From contig NZ_VTRS01000002.1 of NCBI RefSeq assembly GCF_008641065.1, positions 124,001-188,000 of the forward strand: a stretch of 64,000 nt of DNA, in the 5' to 3' direction. The DNA comes from Rhabdaerophilum calidifontis. GTDB taxonomy: Bacteria; Pseudomonadota; Alphaproteobacteria; Rhizobiales; Beijerinckiaceae. The notes beneath the pieces are model-generated. The model was not told the DNA's origin. It ran no database searches and saw nothing but the letters and a program-made list of their open reading frames with translations. Shown one piece after another: positions 24,977 through 32,982 of the stretch; position 1 is the stretch's first letter, and each line of letters starts with the position of its first letter. The position numbers were made by a program, and so were the translations under genes.

Positions 24977-25056
24977 GCAAGCCCGAAATCCCTGGCGCAG
25001 GATGTCCGGCTCCGCCCGATCTCAGCCTCCGGCGGGGCCCGGTTCCGTTCTGCCGC

Positions 25057-27312
25057 TCAGGCCTTCATGCGGACATAGCTGCCCGGCGCATCCTCGATTG
25101 GTTTCAGCGCGCCGCTGCCGATCACGCGCGCGGGCACGCGCGGCCGGCCTTCCGTGAGCCAGAGGAGCCAATGCGGCCACCAGGTGCCGGGATGCTCCGT
25201 GGCGGCGGCGACCCAATCCTCGAAGGCGCCGGCAGGCTTGCCGCCGGTCCAGAACTGGTATTTCGGCTTGGCTACCGGGTTGATGACCCCGGCAATATGG
25301 CCGGAACCCGCCATGACATAGGTGACCGGCCCGCCGAACAGCTTCGACCCCTCGAACACCGATTTCGCCGGCGCGATATGATCCTCCCGCGTCGCGAGAT
25401 TGTAGATGGGGATGGTCACTTTCCCGAGATCGAGCCTGCGCCCGCCGATCACCATCTCGCCCTTCGCGAGCCGGTTGTGGAGATAGCAATTGCGCAGGTA
25501 GAAGGAATGGTTCGCCTCCGCCATGCGGGTTGAATCCGAATTCCAGTAGAGCAGGTCGAAGGGCGGCGGCTGCTTGCCCTTGAGGTAATTGTTGACCATG
25601 TAGGACCAGATGAGATCGTTCGGCCGCAGCATGTTGAAGGCGCTGGCCATCTTGTCGCCCGGCAGATAGCCGAACCGCGCCATGATCTCCTCGACGGCCT
25701 TGATCTGGCCCTCGTCGACGAAGGCGAGCAATTCCCCCGCATGGGTGAAATCCACCTGGGTGGTGAACAGCGTCGCCGAAGCGATGCGGTCCGGCCGCGG
25801 ATCCTGCGCGAGCCAGGCAAGCGTTACCCCGAGCAGCGTGCCGCCGACGCAATAGCCGATCGCGTCGACATCCGGCTCGCCCGTCGCCGCCTCCACCGCG
25901 TCGAGCGCGGCGAGGATTCCCCGGCGCATATAGGCTTCGAAATCGTAAGCGCGATGGCGCTCGTCCGGGTTGACCCAGGAGATGACGAAGACCGTGAGCC
26001 CCTGCGACACCGCCCAGCGGATGAAGCTCTTCTCCGGGTTGAGGTCGAGGATGTAGAACTTGTTGATCCAGGGCGGCACGATCAGCAGGGGCCGCTTGAA
26101 CACGCTCTGCGTGCTCGCCTCGTACTGGATCAGCTCGATCAATTCGTTGCGGAAGATGACCTTTCCGGCGGTCGTCGCGAGGTTCTCGCCCACCTTGAAG
26201 CGCGCCGCGTCGGTCTGGCGGATCTTGAGTTCGCCCTTGCCGGCCTCGATATCCTCCGCGAGCATTTTCATGCCGCGCGCGAGGTTCTCGCCGTGCTCCT
26301 CGATCGTGGTGCGCAGGAGTTCGGGGTTGGTCATCACGAAATTCGAGGGCGAGAGCGCGCCGGCGAGCTGGCGCATGTAGAAGCGCGCCTTGCGCTTGGT
26401 GTGCGGATCGAGCGACTCGGCGCGTTCGACGAGGTCGTTCGCCCAGCGCGCGCCGAGGAAATAGGCTTGGCGGATGAAGTTGAAATAGGGGTTCTCGGTC
26501 CATTCCGGATGCGCGAAGCGCGGGTCGCGCGTCGGCACGGCCTGATGATCCGGCTCGGGCGCGCCGCCCGCCTGCTTGAGCATGGATTGCCACAGACTGA
26601 TCATGTCGATCGACAGGTTCTTCTGTGCCTCGACCAGCCGCTTGGGATCCTTGAGCCAGTATTCCGCCACCGCACCGAGCGTCTTGGCGATATCCACCCC
26701 TTCCTCATGGGCGAGCGAGGCGCGTTCGCCGCTTTCGAGCGCGCGCAGCACCGCCGCGCCGGCCTTGCCGGATTCGGCGAGGAGATCGGTCGAAACCTGC
26801 GTCAGCCGCTCCAGATCGATCGGCAGCGGCGGCTTCTCTCCGCCGGCATGTTTCGCGCCCGGCTTGGCTTCTTCGCCGGGCCTGGCTTCCGCGCCCGGTT
26901 TCGGTTCCGCACGCGGCTCGAGGCCGGGCGGCGGTGCTGTCAGGGCGGGGGCTTGGGGCGCCGCCCTCCGGGGTGCCGCCGCTTGCGCGTCGGATGTCTG
27001 GGGGATGGGCGCCCGGACCTTGGCCGTGCGAGGCGCCGCCACCTCGGGCGCGGTGGCCTTGCGCGCCGCTGTTCTGGCCACCCTCGACTTGACCGCGCCC
27101 GACTCGGCCGCATCCGGTTTGGGCGCAGGCGTCTTGCCTGCAAGCGTCTGGGGCGCGCCTCTCCTGCCGGTTTCGGTCTTGCCGGAGCCGGTCTTGCCCG
27201 ATGCCGGGGCGGAGGCCGGGACCGCCGGTTCCGGCGCGGGTTGAGCCTTCGGGAGGGTGTGCGGGCGAGGCGGTGCCCCGGTTTTCGACCGGCTGTTCCG
27301 GGTTCTGGTCAT
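25057..27312 (-). CDS. phaC: Poly(3-hydroxyalkanoate) synthase, class I, with long basic N-terminal tail
   Basis: A 751-residue enzyme polymerising 3-hydroxyacyl-CoA into PHA granules. Residues about 1-165 are Ala/Pro-rich with many Lys/Arg. The conserved PhaC region starts near 168. The lipase-like box AIGYCVGGTLLG holds catalytic Cys488. ATREDHIAPAKS and GSGHIAGVINP carry the Asp and His of the triad, and NPDERHRAYDFEAYM and WNSDSTRMAEANHSFYLRN are class I motifs. Class I enzymes are usually near 590 residues, so the tail is the added part. AGGA lies close before ATG 27312. It is divergent from the small lipoprotein gene, and alaC, hom, glpX and recJ follow on the other strand. Confidence 0.95.
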   Translation of the reverse strand: MTRTRNSRSKTGAPPRPHTLPKAQPAPEPAVPASAPASGKTGSGKTETGRRGAPQTLAGKTPAPKPDAAESGAVKSRVARTAARKATAPEVAAPRTAKVRAPIPQTSDAQAAAPRRAAPQAPALTAPPPGLEPRAEPKPGAEARPGEEAKPGAKHAGGEKPPLPIDLERLTQVSTDLLAESGKAGAAVLRALESGERASLAHEEGVDIAKTLGAVAEYWLKDPKRLVEAQKNLSIDMISLWQSMLKQAGGAPEPDHQAVPTRDPRFAHPEWTENPYFNFIRQAYFLGARWANDLVERAESLDPHTKRKARFYMRQLAGALSPSNFVMTNPELLRTTIEEHGENLARGMKMLAEDIEAGKGELKIRQTDAARFKVGENLATTAGKVIFRNELIELIQYEASTQSVFKRPLLIVPPWINKFYILDLNPEKSFIRWAVSQGLTVFVISWVNPDERHRAYDFEAYMRRGILAALDAVEAATGEPDVDAIGYCVGGTLLGVTLAWLAQDPRPDRIASATLFTTQVDFTHAGELLAFVDEGQIKAVEEIMARFGYLPGDKMASAFNMLRPNDLIWSYMVNNYLKGKQPPPFDLLYWNSDSTRMAEANHSFYLRNCYLHNRLAKGEMVIGGRRLDLGKVTIPIYNLATREDHIAPAKSVFEGSKLFGGPVTYVMAGSGHIAGVINPVAKPKYQFWTGGKPAGAFEDWVAAATEHPGTWWPHWLLWLTEGRPRVPARVIGSGALKPIEDAPGSYVRMKA

Positions 27313-27469
27313 CGTTTCCTCATGCCGGTCCTCTGCCGGCCTCCTGGTCCCGGTCCGTGGTGTCGCCGGGCGGTTGACAGAACTTTGCCTCTTTCCGAGG
27401 CTTTAGCAAAGAAGAAAGGAAAGGCGCCGCAGCGTCCTTGATCTCCCCCCGACTGCGCCGCCAACCCGG

Positions 27470-27910
27470 ATGCCGATGTCCTGCTTGCGCCCGATCATAT
27501 GTTCCCCGCCCGATCCGCGCCGCCGGCTGCCCGCGGCGATCCCGGCCATTCTCCTGGCGTCTCTCCTGGCGTCTCTCCTGGCGGCCTGCGCGGCCGATAC
27601 GATCGCGGAAGGACCGGCCGGCGGTGCGGCCCGGCTTGTCGGCGCCGCGACCACGGCGCCGGAGCCCGCGCAATTCGTGCGAGATGCGCGACCGGCCGGC
27701 ACGCCGGATTTCGTTCCTGTTGGCGTGACGCCGGCGCCGCGCGCCGAGCCGAAGCGCGACGAGGCGGCGCTGAAGCGGCTCGAGGCCGAGCTGGACGCCG
27801 ATCGCGACCGCTCGAAGGCCTTCGCGCGCCGTCCGGTGCCCCCCTCGACCTATGACGGCAGCCAGCCGCCGCGCCCGCAGCCGGTGCCGAAGGAATTGCT
27901 GCCGGAATAG
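27470..27910 (+). CDS. Small Pro-rich lipoprotein, unknown function
   Basis: A 146-residue protein. A basic PDPRRRLP segment, a hydrophobic run AAIPAILLASLLASLLAAC with an LAAC lipobox, and then a charged, Pro-rich mature part (EPKRDEAALKRLEAELDADR near the middle; PSTYDGSQPPRPQPVPKELL at the end). In the DNA the hydrophobic core is a 12-bp tandem repeat of CTCCTGGCGTCT (27551-27583), encoding LLAS-LLAS-LLAA. I do not recognise a family. The start may be ATG 27470 or 27476, neither with a good ribosome site. It lies upstream of alaC on the same strand. Confidence 0.6.
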   Translation: MPMSCLRPIICSPPDPRRRLPAAIPAILLASLLASLLAACAADTIAEGPAGGAARLVGAATTAPEPAQFVRDARPAGTPDFVPVGVTPAPRAEPKRDEAALKRLEAELDADRDRSKAFARRPVPPSTYDGSQPPRPQPVPKELLPE

Positions 27911-28043
27911 CCCTGTTGCTTTTCCTGCCGGCTACGGACCGGTTTCGTGCTAGAGTTCCTGAATCGGTGCGGGCGCACGCGCCCGTCCGATCCACCGCCC
28001 CCGCCCTGCGAGACGCGACCGAGACCGAGAAGCGAACGAGACG

Positions 28044-29264
28044 ATGAACGAGTTCCACCGAATCCGCCGCCTGCCGCCCTATGTTTTCGAACAGGTCAAC
28101 AAGATCAAGGCGCAGGCCCGGGCCGCCGGGGCCGATATCGTCGATCTCGGCATGGGCAACCCGGATCTGCCGGCCCCGAAGCACGTCATCGAGAAGCTGG
28201 TCGAGACCGCGGGCAAGCCGCGTACCGACCGTTATTCCGCCTCCAAGGGCATTGCCGGGCTGCGGCGCGCCCAGGCCGGCTATTACGAGCGCCGCTTCGG
28301 CGTGAAGCTCAACCCGGACACGCAGGTCGTCGCCACGCTCGGCTCGAAGGAGGGCTTTGCCAATATGGCGCAGGCGATCTGCGGACCCGGCGATGTCGTG
28401 CTGGTGCCCAACCCCTCCTACCCGATCCATGCTTTCGGCTTCCTGATGGCCGGCGGGGTGATCCGCTCGATCCCGGCCGAACCCACCGAGGCGATGTTCC
28501 CCGCGCTCGAACGCGCGATCATGCACTCGGTGCCGAAGCCGATCGCGCTCGTCGTCTGCTATCCCTCCAACCCGACGGCCTATGTCGCCGGGCTCGATTT
28601 CTACCGCGAACTGGTGCATTTCGCGAGGAAGCACGAGATCATCCTGCTCTCGGACCTCGCCTATGCCGAGGTCTATTTCGACGAATCGAACCCGCCCCCC
28701 TCCATCCTCCAGGTGCCGGGCGCGGTCGAGTGCACGGTCGAGTTCACCTCGATGTCGAAAACCTTCTCGATGGCCGGCTGGCGCATGGGCTTCGCGGTGG
28801 GGAACGAGCGGCTGATCGGCGCCCTCGCGCGGGTGAAATCCTATCTCGATTACGGCGCCTATACGCCGATCCAGGTCGCCGCCACCGCGGCGCTGAACGG
28901 TCCGGACGATTGCATCCGCGAGATGCGCGACACCTATCGCAAGCGCCGCGACGCGCTGGTGGAAAGCTTCGGCAAGGCCGGCTGGGAAATCCCGGTGCCG
29001 CAGGCGACGATGTTCGCCTGGGTGCCGATCCCGGAGAAGTTCCGCGCCATGGGCTCGGTGGAATTCGCCAAGCTGCTGGTCGAGAAGGCCGAGGTCGCGG
29101 TCGCGCCGGGTCTCGGCTTCGGCGAGCATGGCGATGAATATGTCCGCCTCGCGATCGTCGAGAACGAGCAGCGCATCCGCCAGGCGGCGCGCAACCTCAA
29201 GAAGTTCTTCGACACGGCGGATGGCACGCTGCACAACGTGATCCCGATGCCGCGCGCGGGGTGA
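28044..29264 (+). CDS. alaC: Class I aminotransferase, AlaC-like (glutamate-pyruvate / LL-DAP type)
   Basis: A 406-residue fold-type I PLP aminotransferase. RLPPYVFEQVNKIKAQARAA opens the AlaC/YfbQ-LL-DAP-aminotransferase branch. IVDLGMGNPDLPAP, the PLP Lys in TSMSKTFSMAGWRMGF and the C-terminal Arg region EHGDEYVRLAIVENEQRIR are clear. It probably makes alanine from pyruvate with glutamate; diaminopimelate activity is an alternative often annotated in this branch. Placement just before hom suits aspartate-family metabolism. The ATG follows a weak ACGAGACG stretch. Confidence 0.87.
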   Translation: MNEFHRIRRLPPYVFEQVNKIKAQARAAGADIVDLGMGNPDLPAPKHVIEKLVETAGKPRTDRYSASKGIAGLRRAQAGYYERRFGVKLNPDTQVVATLGSKEGFANMAQAICGPGDVVLVPNPSYPIHAFGFLMAGGVIRSIPAEPTEAMFPALERAIMHSVPKPIALVVCYPSNPTAYVAGLDFYRELVHFARKHEIILLSDLAYAEVYFDESNPPPSILQVPGAVECTVEFTSMSKTFSMAGWRMGFAVGNERLIGALARVKSYLDYGAYTPIQVAATAALNGPDDCIREMRDTYRKRRDALVESFGKAGWEIPVPQATMFAWVPIPEKFRAMGSVEFAKLLVEKAEVAVAPGLGFGEHGDEYVRLAIVENEQRIRQAARNLKKFFDTADGTLHNVIPMPRAG

Positions 29265-29434
29265 GTTCGAATGGCGTGATTTCGAGCAAGGCGTGACAGC
29301 GGAGGCTGGCCGAGGTCTGTTCCGTGTTCTGTGCGGGGCCCGTCATCCGTGAAGTCCTGTTCATCGGGCGGGAGGAGGGTGCGAACCCGATATCGTCCCG
29401 TGCGATGCCGGGCGCCAGAACCCAAGAGCCTCGG

Positions 29435-29459
29435 TCAAGACGAAGAGCGCTCGTCTTGA
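29435..29459 (-). terminator. Stem-loop at the end of the secreted-protein gene
   Basis: TCAAGACGA and TCGTCTTGA form a 9-bp perfect stem around a 7-base loop, directly adjacent to the stop codon of the minus-strand gene at 29460. There is no T-tract beyond it. It could terminate or stabilise that transcript. Confidence 0.5.
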
Positions 29460-29981
29460 TCAGGGAATGGGCGGAACCTGCTTTTCGAAGCTGAGATCGA
29501 CTGTCATGCTCTCCGCAAGCATCCGGTGCACGAGGCCATCGCTGACCCCGATCCACACCGTGTATTTGGCCGGCTTGTCGCTCACGCCCGGCATTCCCTT
29601 GGGTGGGGTCATCATGTATTCGAAGACCTTCGCGTTCCCGCTCGGGAGCGTATCGGCGCGCACTTCCTTGCAATCGGAGACCGAGGTCATCTTCATGATC
29701 TCCTCCAGCATGCCCTTGCGGCCGCCGGGTTTCAGCCGAACCTTGTTCCAGGAGCCGGCGACGCTCATGTAGATCGTCTCGCCGATCACGATGGCTTCCA
29801 TCTTCATCGGCGGCGTCGTCATGTCGACAACCTGACGATAGGCCGGAACGGCCGCGATGGCTTGGAAAGCCTTGCCGATCGTCTCACATTCCGCCGGACC
29901 GGCAGCCGCTGGCGTGATCGCGCCGGCGAGCAGGACAGTGCCGGCCGCGACGGCAAGAAACGGAGTGAATCTGTTGCGCAT
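29460..29981 (-). CDS. Secreted periplasmic protein, unknown function
   Basis: A 173-residue protein with a Sec signal peptide (FLAVAAGTVLLAGAITPAAA, cut near residue 28). The mature part begins GPAECETIGKAFQAIAAVPA. It alternates beta-like stretches (MEAIVIGETIYMSVAGSWNK, KVFEYMMTPPKGMPGVSDKP, YTVWIGVSDGLVHRMLAESM) and carries two Cys that could form a disulfide. The strand pattern is reminiscent of LolA/outer-membrane-sorting folds, but that is a guess. GGGGG lies before the ATG. It is inserted between alaC and telA on the opposite strand. Confidence 0.7.
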   Translation of the reverse strand: MRNRFTPFLAVAAGTVLLAGAITPAAAGPAECETIGKAFQAIAAVPAYRQVVDMTTPPMKMEAIVIGETIYMSVAGSWNKVRLKPGGRKGMLEEIMKMTSVSDCKEVRADTLPSGNAKVFEYMMTPPKGMPGVSDKPAKYTVWIGVSDGLVHRMLAESMTVDLSFEKQVPPIP

Positions 29982-30104
29982 GTCTGCCCCCTGTTGATGC
30001 GCCGGTTTTTGTTTTTCTCGCGCTGCACGTCTGTGCGTCAACAAACAACGCAGCATCTGCAACAAGGCGCGACGCCGGCTGCAACGCGCGATGTCCGGAC
30101 CCGG

Positions 30105-30127
30105 GCGGAATGAATTTTGTTCCGCCG
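30105..30127. promoter_or_regulatory. Inverted repeat in the secreted-protein/telA divergent gap
   Basis: GGCGGAA (30105-30111) and TTCCGCC (30121-30127) flank a 9-base AT-rich centre TGAATTTTG. It sits about 90 bases before the telA start and could be an operator or part of a leader hairpin. Confidence 0.4.
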
Positions 30128-30219
30128 ATCCTTTCGGGACGATGACATGAGCCTGCCGCATCCCTACTCTAACGCCATGCGGCGCGACGTTTTGCGCTGG
30201 TAACGAACAGGGCTTGCCA

Positions 30220-31314
30220 ATGGTCGACACCGCCAAATCCGATGCCGAGGCCCTGCGCCGCACCGCGCATCTGCCCTCGATCCAGCTCGACCGCGGCGCG
30301 GTGGACCGCATCCGCAAGGGCCTGAACATCGAGGACCGCTCGGAGATCGTGACCTACGGCGACACCGCTCAACAGCGCGTGGCGGATTTCGCGGACCGCA
30401 TCCTCGCGGAGACCCGCAACAAGGAGATGGGCCGCACCGGCGAACTCCTCTCGGATATCCTCGCCAAGGCCAAGGGGCTCGACCCGGCGACCATCGGCCG
30501 GCTCAACTGGTTCCAGCGCCTGTTCACGAGCATGGAGGCGCGCCTGCGCCGCTTCAAGGAGCGGTTCGAGAATGTCGCCGGGCAGATCGACCGCGTGACC
30601 ATCGAACTCGACAAGCACAAGGAGGGGCTGCGTCGCGACATCGCCATGCTGGACGAACTCCACGACCAGACCAGGGCCGCCATCGCCGAGCTCGATGTCT
30701 ATATCGAGGCCGGCAAGGAATACGGCGAAGCCTTCAAGGCCGGCCGCCTCCAGGAGCTGAAGGCGGAGGCGGATGCGAAAGCGAACACCTCCGAGGGGCT
30801 GATGGCGGCGCAGACCTATCAGGATGCGCTCCAGGCGCTCGACCGGCTCGAAAAGCGCGTGATGTATCTCCAGCAGGCGCGGCAGATCGGCTTCCAGCAG
30901 CTTCCGCAGATCCGCATCGTCCAATCCGGCGACGAGACGCTCATCGAAAGCCTCCAGGCGACGACGCAGCTCACCATCCCGGTCTGGAAGCAGAAGATGA
31001 TCCTGCTCCTCGGCCTCAACCGCCAGCAGGGCGCGCTCGAGATGCAGAAGACCGTCACCGACGCGACCAACGAAATGCTCAAGCAGGCATCCGAGATGAT
31101 GAAGACCCAGGCGATCGAGATCGAGCGCCAGAGCCAGCGCGGCATCATCGATATCGAGACGCTCGAAAAGACCAACCGCGACCTGATCGACACCATCACC
31201 GGCGTGCTGAAGGTGCAGGACGAGGGCCGGCGCAAGCGCGCCGAGGTTGAGGCGAAGCTCGGGCAGATGACGGAAGAACTCAAGAAGCAGCTCTCTGCCC
31301 GGCCTGCCTCCTGA
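30220..31314 (+). CDS. telA: Toxic-anion resistance protein, TelA/KlaA family
   Basis: A 364-residue soluble helical protein of the TelA family. TYGDTAQQRVADFADRILAE near the N-terminus and GELLSDILAKAKGLDPATIG are followed by long coiled-coil stretches (RLRRFKERFENVAGQIDRVT, DAMLDELHDQTRAAIAELDV-like). The core TIPVWKQKMILLLGLNRQQG and TDATNEMLKQASEMMKTQAI are family hallmarks. Relatives are linked to tellurite resistance and to envelope-stress or conflict systems, yet the biochemical role is unknown. No terC, terD or klaB-type partner lies nearby. ATG 30220 is preferred over TTG 30214. Confidence 0.85.
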   Translation: MVDTAKSDAEALRRTAHLPSIQLDRGAVDRIRKGLNIEDRSEIVTYGDTAQQRVADFADRILAETRNKEMGRTGELLSDILAKAKGLDPATIGRLNWFQRLFTSMEARLRRFKERFENVAGQIDRVTIELDKHKEGLRRDIAMLDELHDQTRAAIAELDVYIEAGKEYGEAFKAGRLQELKAEADAKANTSEGLMAAQTYQDALQALDRLEKRVMYLQQARQIGFQQLPQIRIVQSGDETLIESLQATTQLTIPVWKQKMILLLGLNRQQGALEMQKTVTDATNEMLKQASEMMKTQAIEIERQSQRGIIDIETLEKTNRDLIDTITGVLKVQDEGRRKRAEVEAKLGQMTEELKKQLSARPAS

Positions 31315-31570
31315 CGGATCCCGCCGCCGGCGGGCGTTCAATCCGCCCCGGACGGCGAATGCGCCATGCGTGTCATGTCACGGCAATTCCGTTGAAACCG
31401 CATGCCTCAAGGCAATGACAGATGACATCCGCCAAGCTGTCCCACATAGCGGCGAGATGCTCTGGCGAGGGCGCGAAGTTAGCTGACGTCGACTCCAGGC
31501 CTTTCCCGCTTCCCCCTGCCGCACTCCCTCGCTAGAACCCCGGCGAGAAGCGCGTGAATCGGGGGCGAAC

Positions 31571-32866
31571 ATGGCAGCGGCATTGCGGATCGGAATCGCG
31601 GGGTTGGGCACCGTCGGCGCCGCGACGATCCGCATCCTTGCGCAGGCGGCGAACGAACTGGCGGCCCGGGCCGGCCGGCCGGTCGCGGTGGTCGCGGTCT
31701 CGGCCCGGTCGCGCGGGCGGGATCGCGGCGTCGATCTCGCGCCCTATCGCTGGCACGATGATCCGGTGGCACTGGCGCGTGATCCGGAGGTCGATCTCGT
31801 CGTCGAACTGATGGGCGGGGCGGAAGGTGCGGCGAAGTCGATGATCGAGGCCGCGCTCGCGCTCGGAAAACCCGTGGTCACCGCGAACAAGGCGCTGCTC
31901 GCATCCCATGGCCCGGCGCTCGCCGCGCTGGCGGAGCGGAACGGCACCGGCATCGCCTTCGAGGCCGCGGCGGCGGGCGGGATCCCGGTCATCAAGGCCT
32001 TGCGCGAGGCGCTGGTCGGCAACACGATCCGCCGCGTCTCGGGCATTCTCAACGGCACCTGCAACTACATCCTCAGCCGGATGGAGGCCGAGGGGCTCGA
32101 TTTCGCGGCCTGCCTCAAGGCGGCGCAGGCGCTGGGTTATGCCGAGGCGGACCCGACCTTCGACATCGAGGGGTTCGACACCGCCCACAAGCTGGCACTG
32201 CTGACGGCGCTCGCCTTCGGCACCGAGGTCGATGGCGACGCGGTCTATGTCGAGGGGATCTCGAATGTCACCCCGCTCGACCTGCGGATGGCCGAGGAAC
32301 TCGGCTTCCGCATCAAGCTGCTCGGCGTCGCCGAACGCACCGCGCAGGGCATCGAGCAGCGCGTTCACCCGACCATGGTGGCGCGCACCAGCCAGCTCGC
32401 GGGGGTGATGGGCGTCACGAATGCGGTGGCGATCGACGCCGATCCCGTCGGCACGATCACGCTGGTTGGCCCCGGCGCCGGCGGCGGCGCCACCGCCTCG
32501 GCCGTGGTGGGCGACATCGTCGATATCGCGCGCGGCAACCGCGTTCCGACCTTCGGTCGTCCTTCGGGAGAACTCGAGAAGCCGGTGCGCGCGCCGATGC
32601 AGCGCCACGAAGGCGGCTATTACATCCGCCTTCAGGTGATGGATCGCCCTGGCGCGGCAGCGATCATCGCGACCCGCATGGCTGAGCGCGGCATCAGCCT
32701 CGAATCGATCCTCCAGAAGGGCGCGCGCGGCGGAACCGCCGCCTCGGTTCCGGTGATCCTCATCACCTACGCGACGACCGAATTGCTGATCCGCAACGCG
32801 GTTGCCGCCATCGCCGAGGACGGGGTGCTCGACGGCGCGCCGCAGGTCATCCGCATCGAGCGCTAG
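31571..32866 (+). CDS. hom: Homoserine dehydrogenase
   Basis: A 431-residue NAD(P)-dependent enzyme making homoserine from aspartate semialdehyde. IGIAGLGTVGAATIRILAQA is the dinucleotide loop. VVTANKALLASHGPALAALA and RRVSGILNGTCNYILSRMEA hold the catalytic-domain signature, with the active Lys and the substrate-binding NGTxNY. AEADPTFDIEGFDTAHKLAL follows. A C-terminal ACT domain begins near YYIRLQVMDRPGAAAIIATR and suggests threonine feedback control. It feeds the metY-type enzymes at 7-10 kb. The ATG has only a weak ribosome site. Confidence 0.95.
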   Translation: MAAALRIGIAGLGTVGAATIRILAQAANELAARAGRPVAVVAVSARSRGRDRGVDLAPYRWHDDPVALARDPEVDLVVELMGGAEGAAKSMIEAALALGKPVVTANKALLASHGPALAALAERNGTGIAFEAAAAGGIPVIKALREALVGNTIRRVSGILNGTCNYILSRMEAEGLDFAACLKAAQALGYAEADPTFDIEGFDTAHKLALLTALAFGTEVDGDAVYVEGISNVTPLDLRMAEELGFRIKLLGVAERTAQGIEQRVHPTMVARTSQLAGVMGVTNAVAIDADPVGTITLVGPGAGGGATASAVVGDIVDIARGNRVPTFGRPSGELEKPVRAPMQRHEGGYYIRLQVMDRPGAAAIIATRMAERGISLESILQKGARGGTAASVPVILITYATTELLIRNAVAAIAEDGVLDGAPQVIRIER

Positions 32867-32880
32867 CGCTAGCGCTAGCG
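32861..32880 (+). repeat. CTAGCG short tandem repeat over the hom stop codon
   Basis: CGCTAGCGCTAGCGCTAGCG contains three overlapping GCTAGC palindromes; the TAG at 32864-32866 is the hom stop codon and in-frame or near TAGs repeat within the array. Confidence 0.85.
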
Positions 32881-32982
32881 ACGGCGGAAGGCACGGGCGT
32901 CCGTCATAGCCTTGTCACATCCGGCACGGAATCAGGAGCGAACCGGGACCCGCAGCCGGGGATCCGCCTGGAGGAGCCGAAG

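Noticed and set aside
25741-27441. 566-codon plus-strand frame
   Set aside because: It is antisense to phaC, with no recognisable motif and repetitive GR-rich composition.
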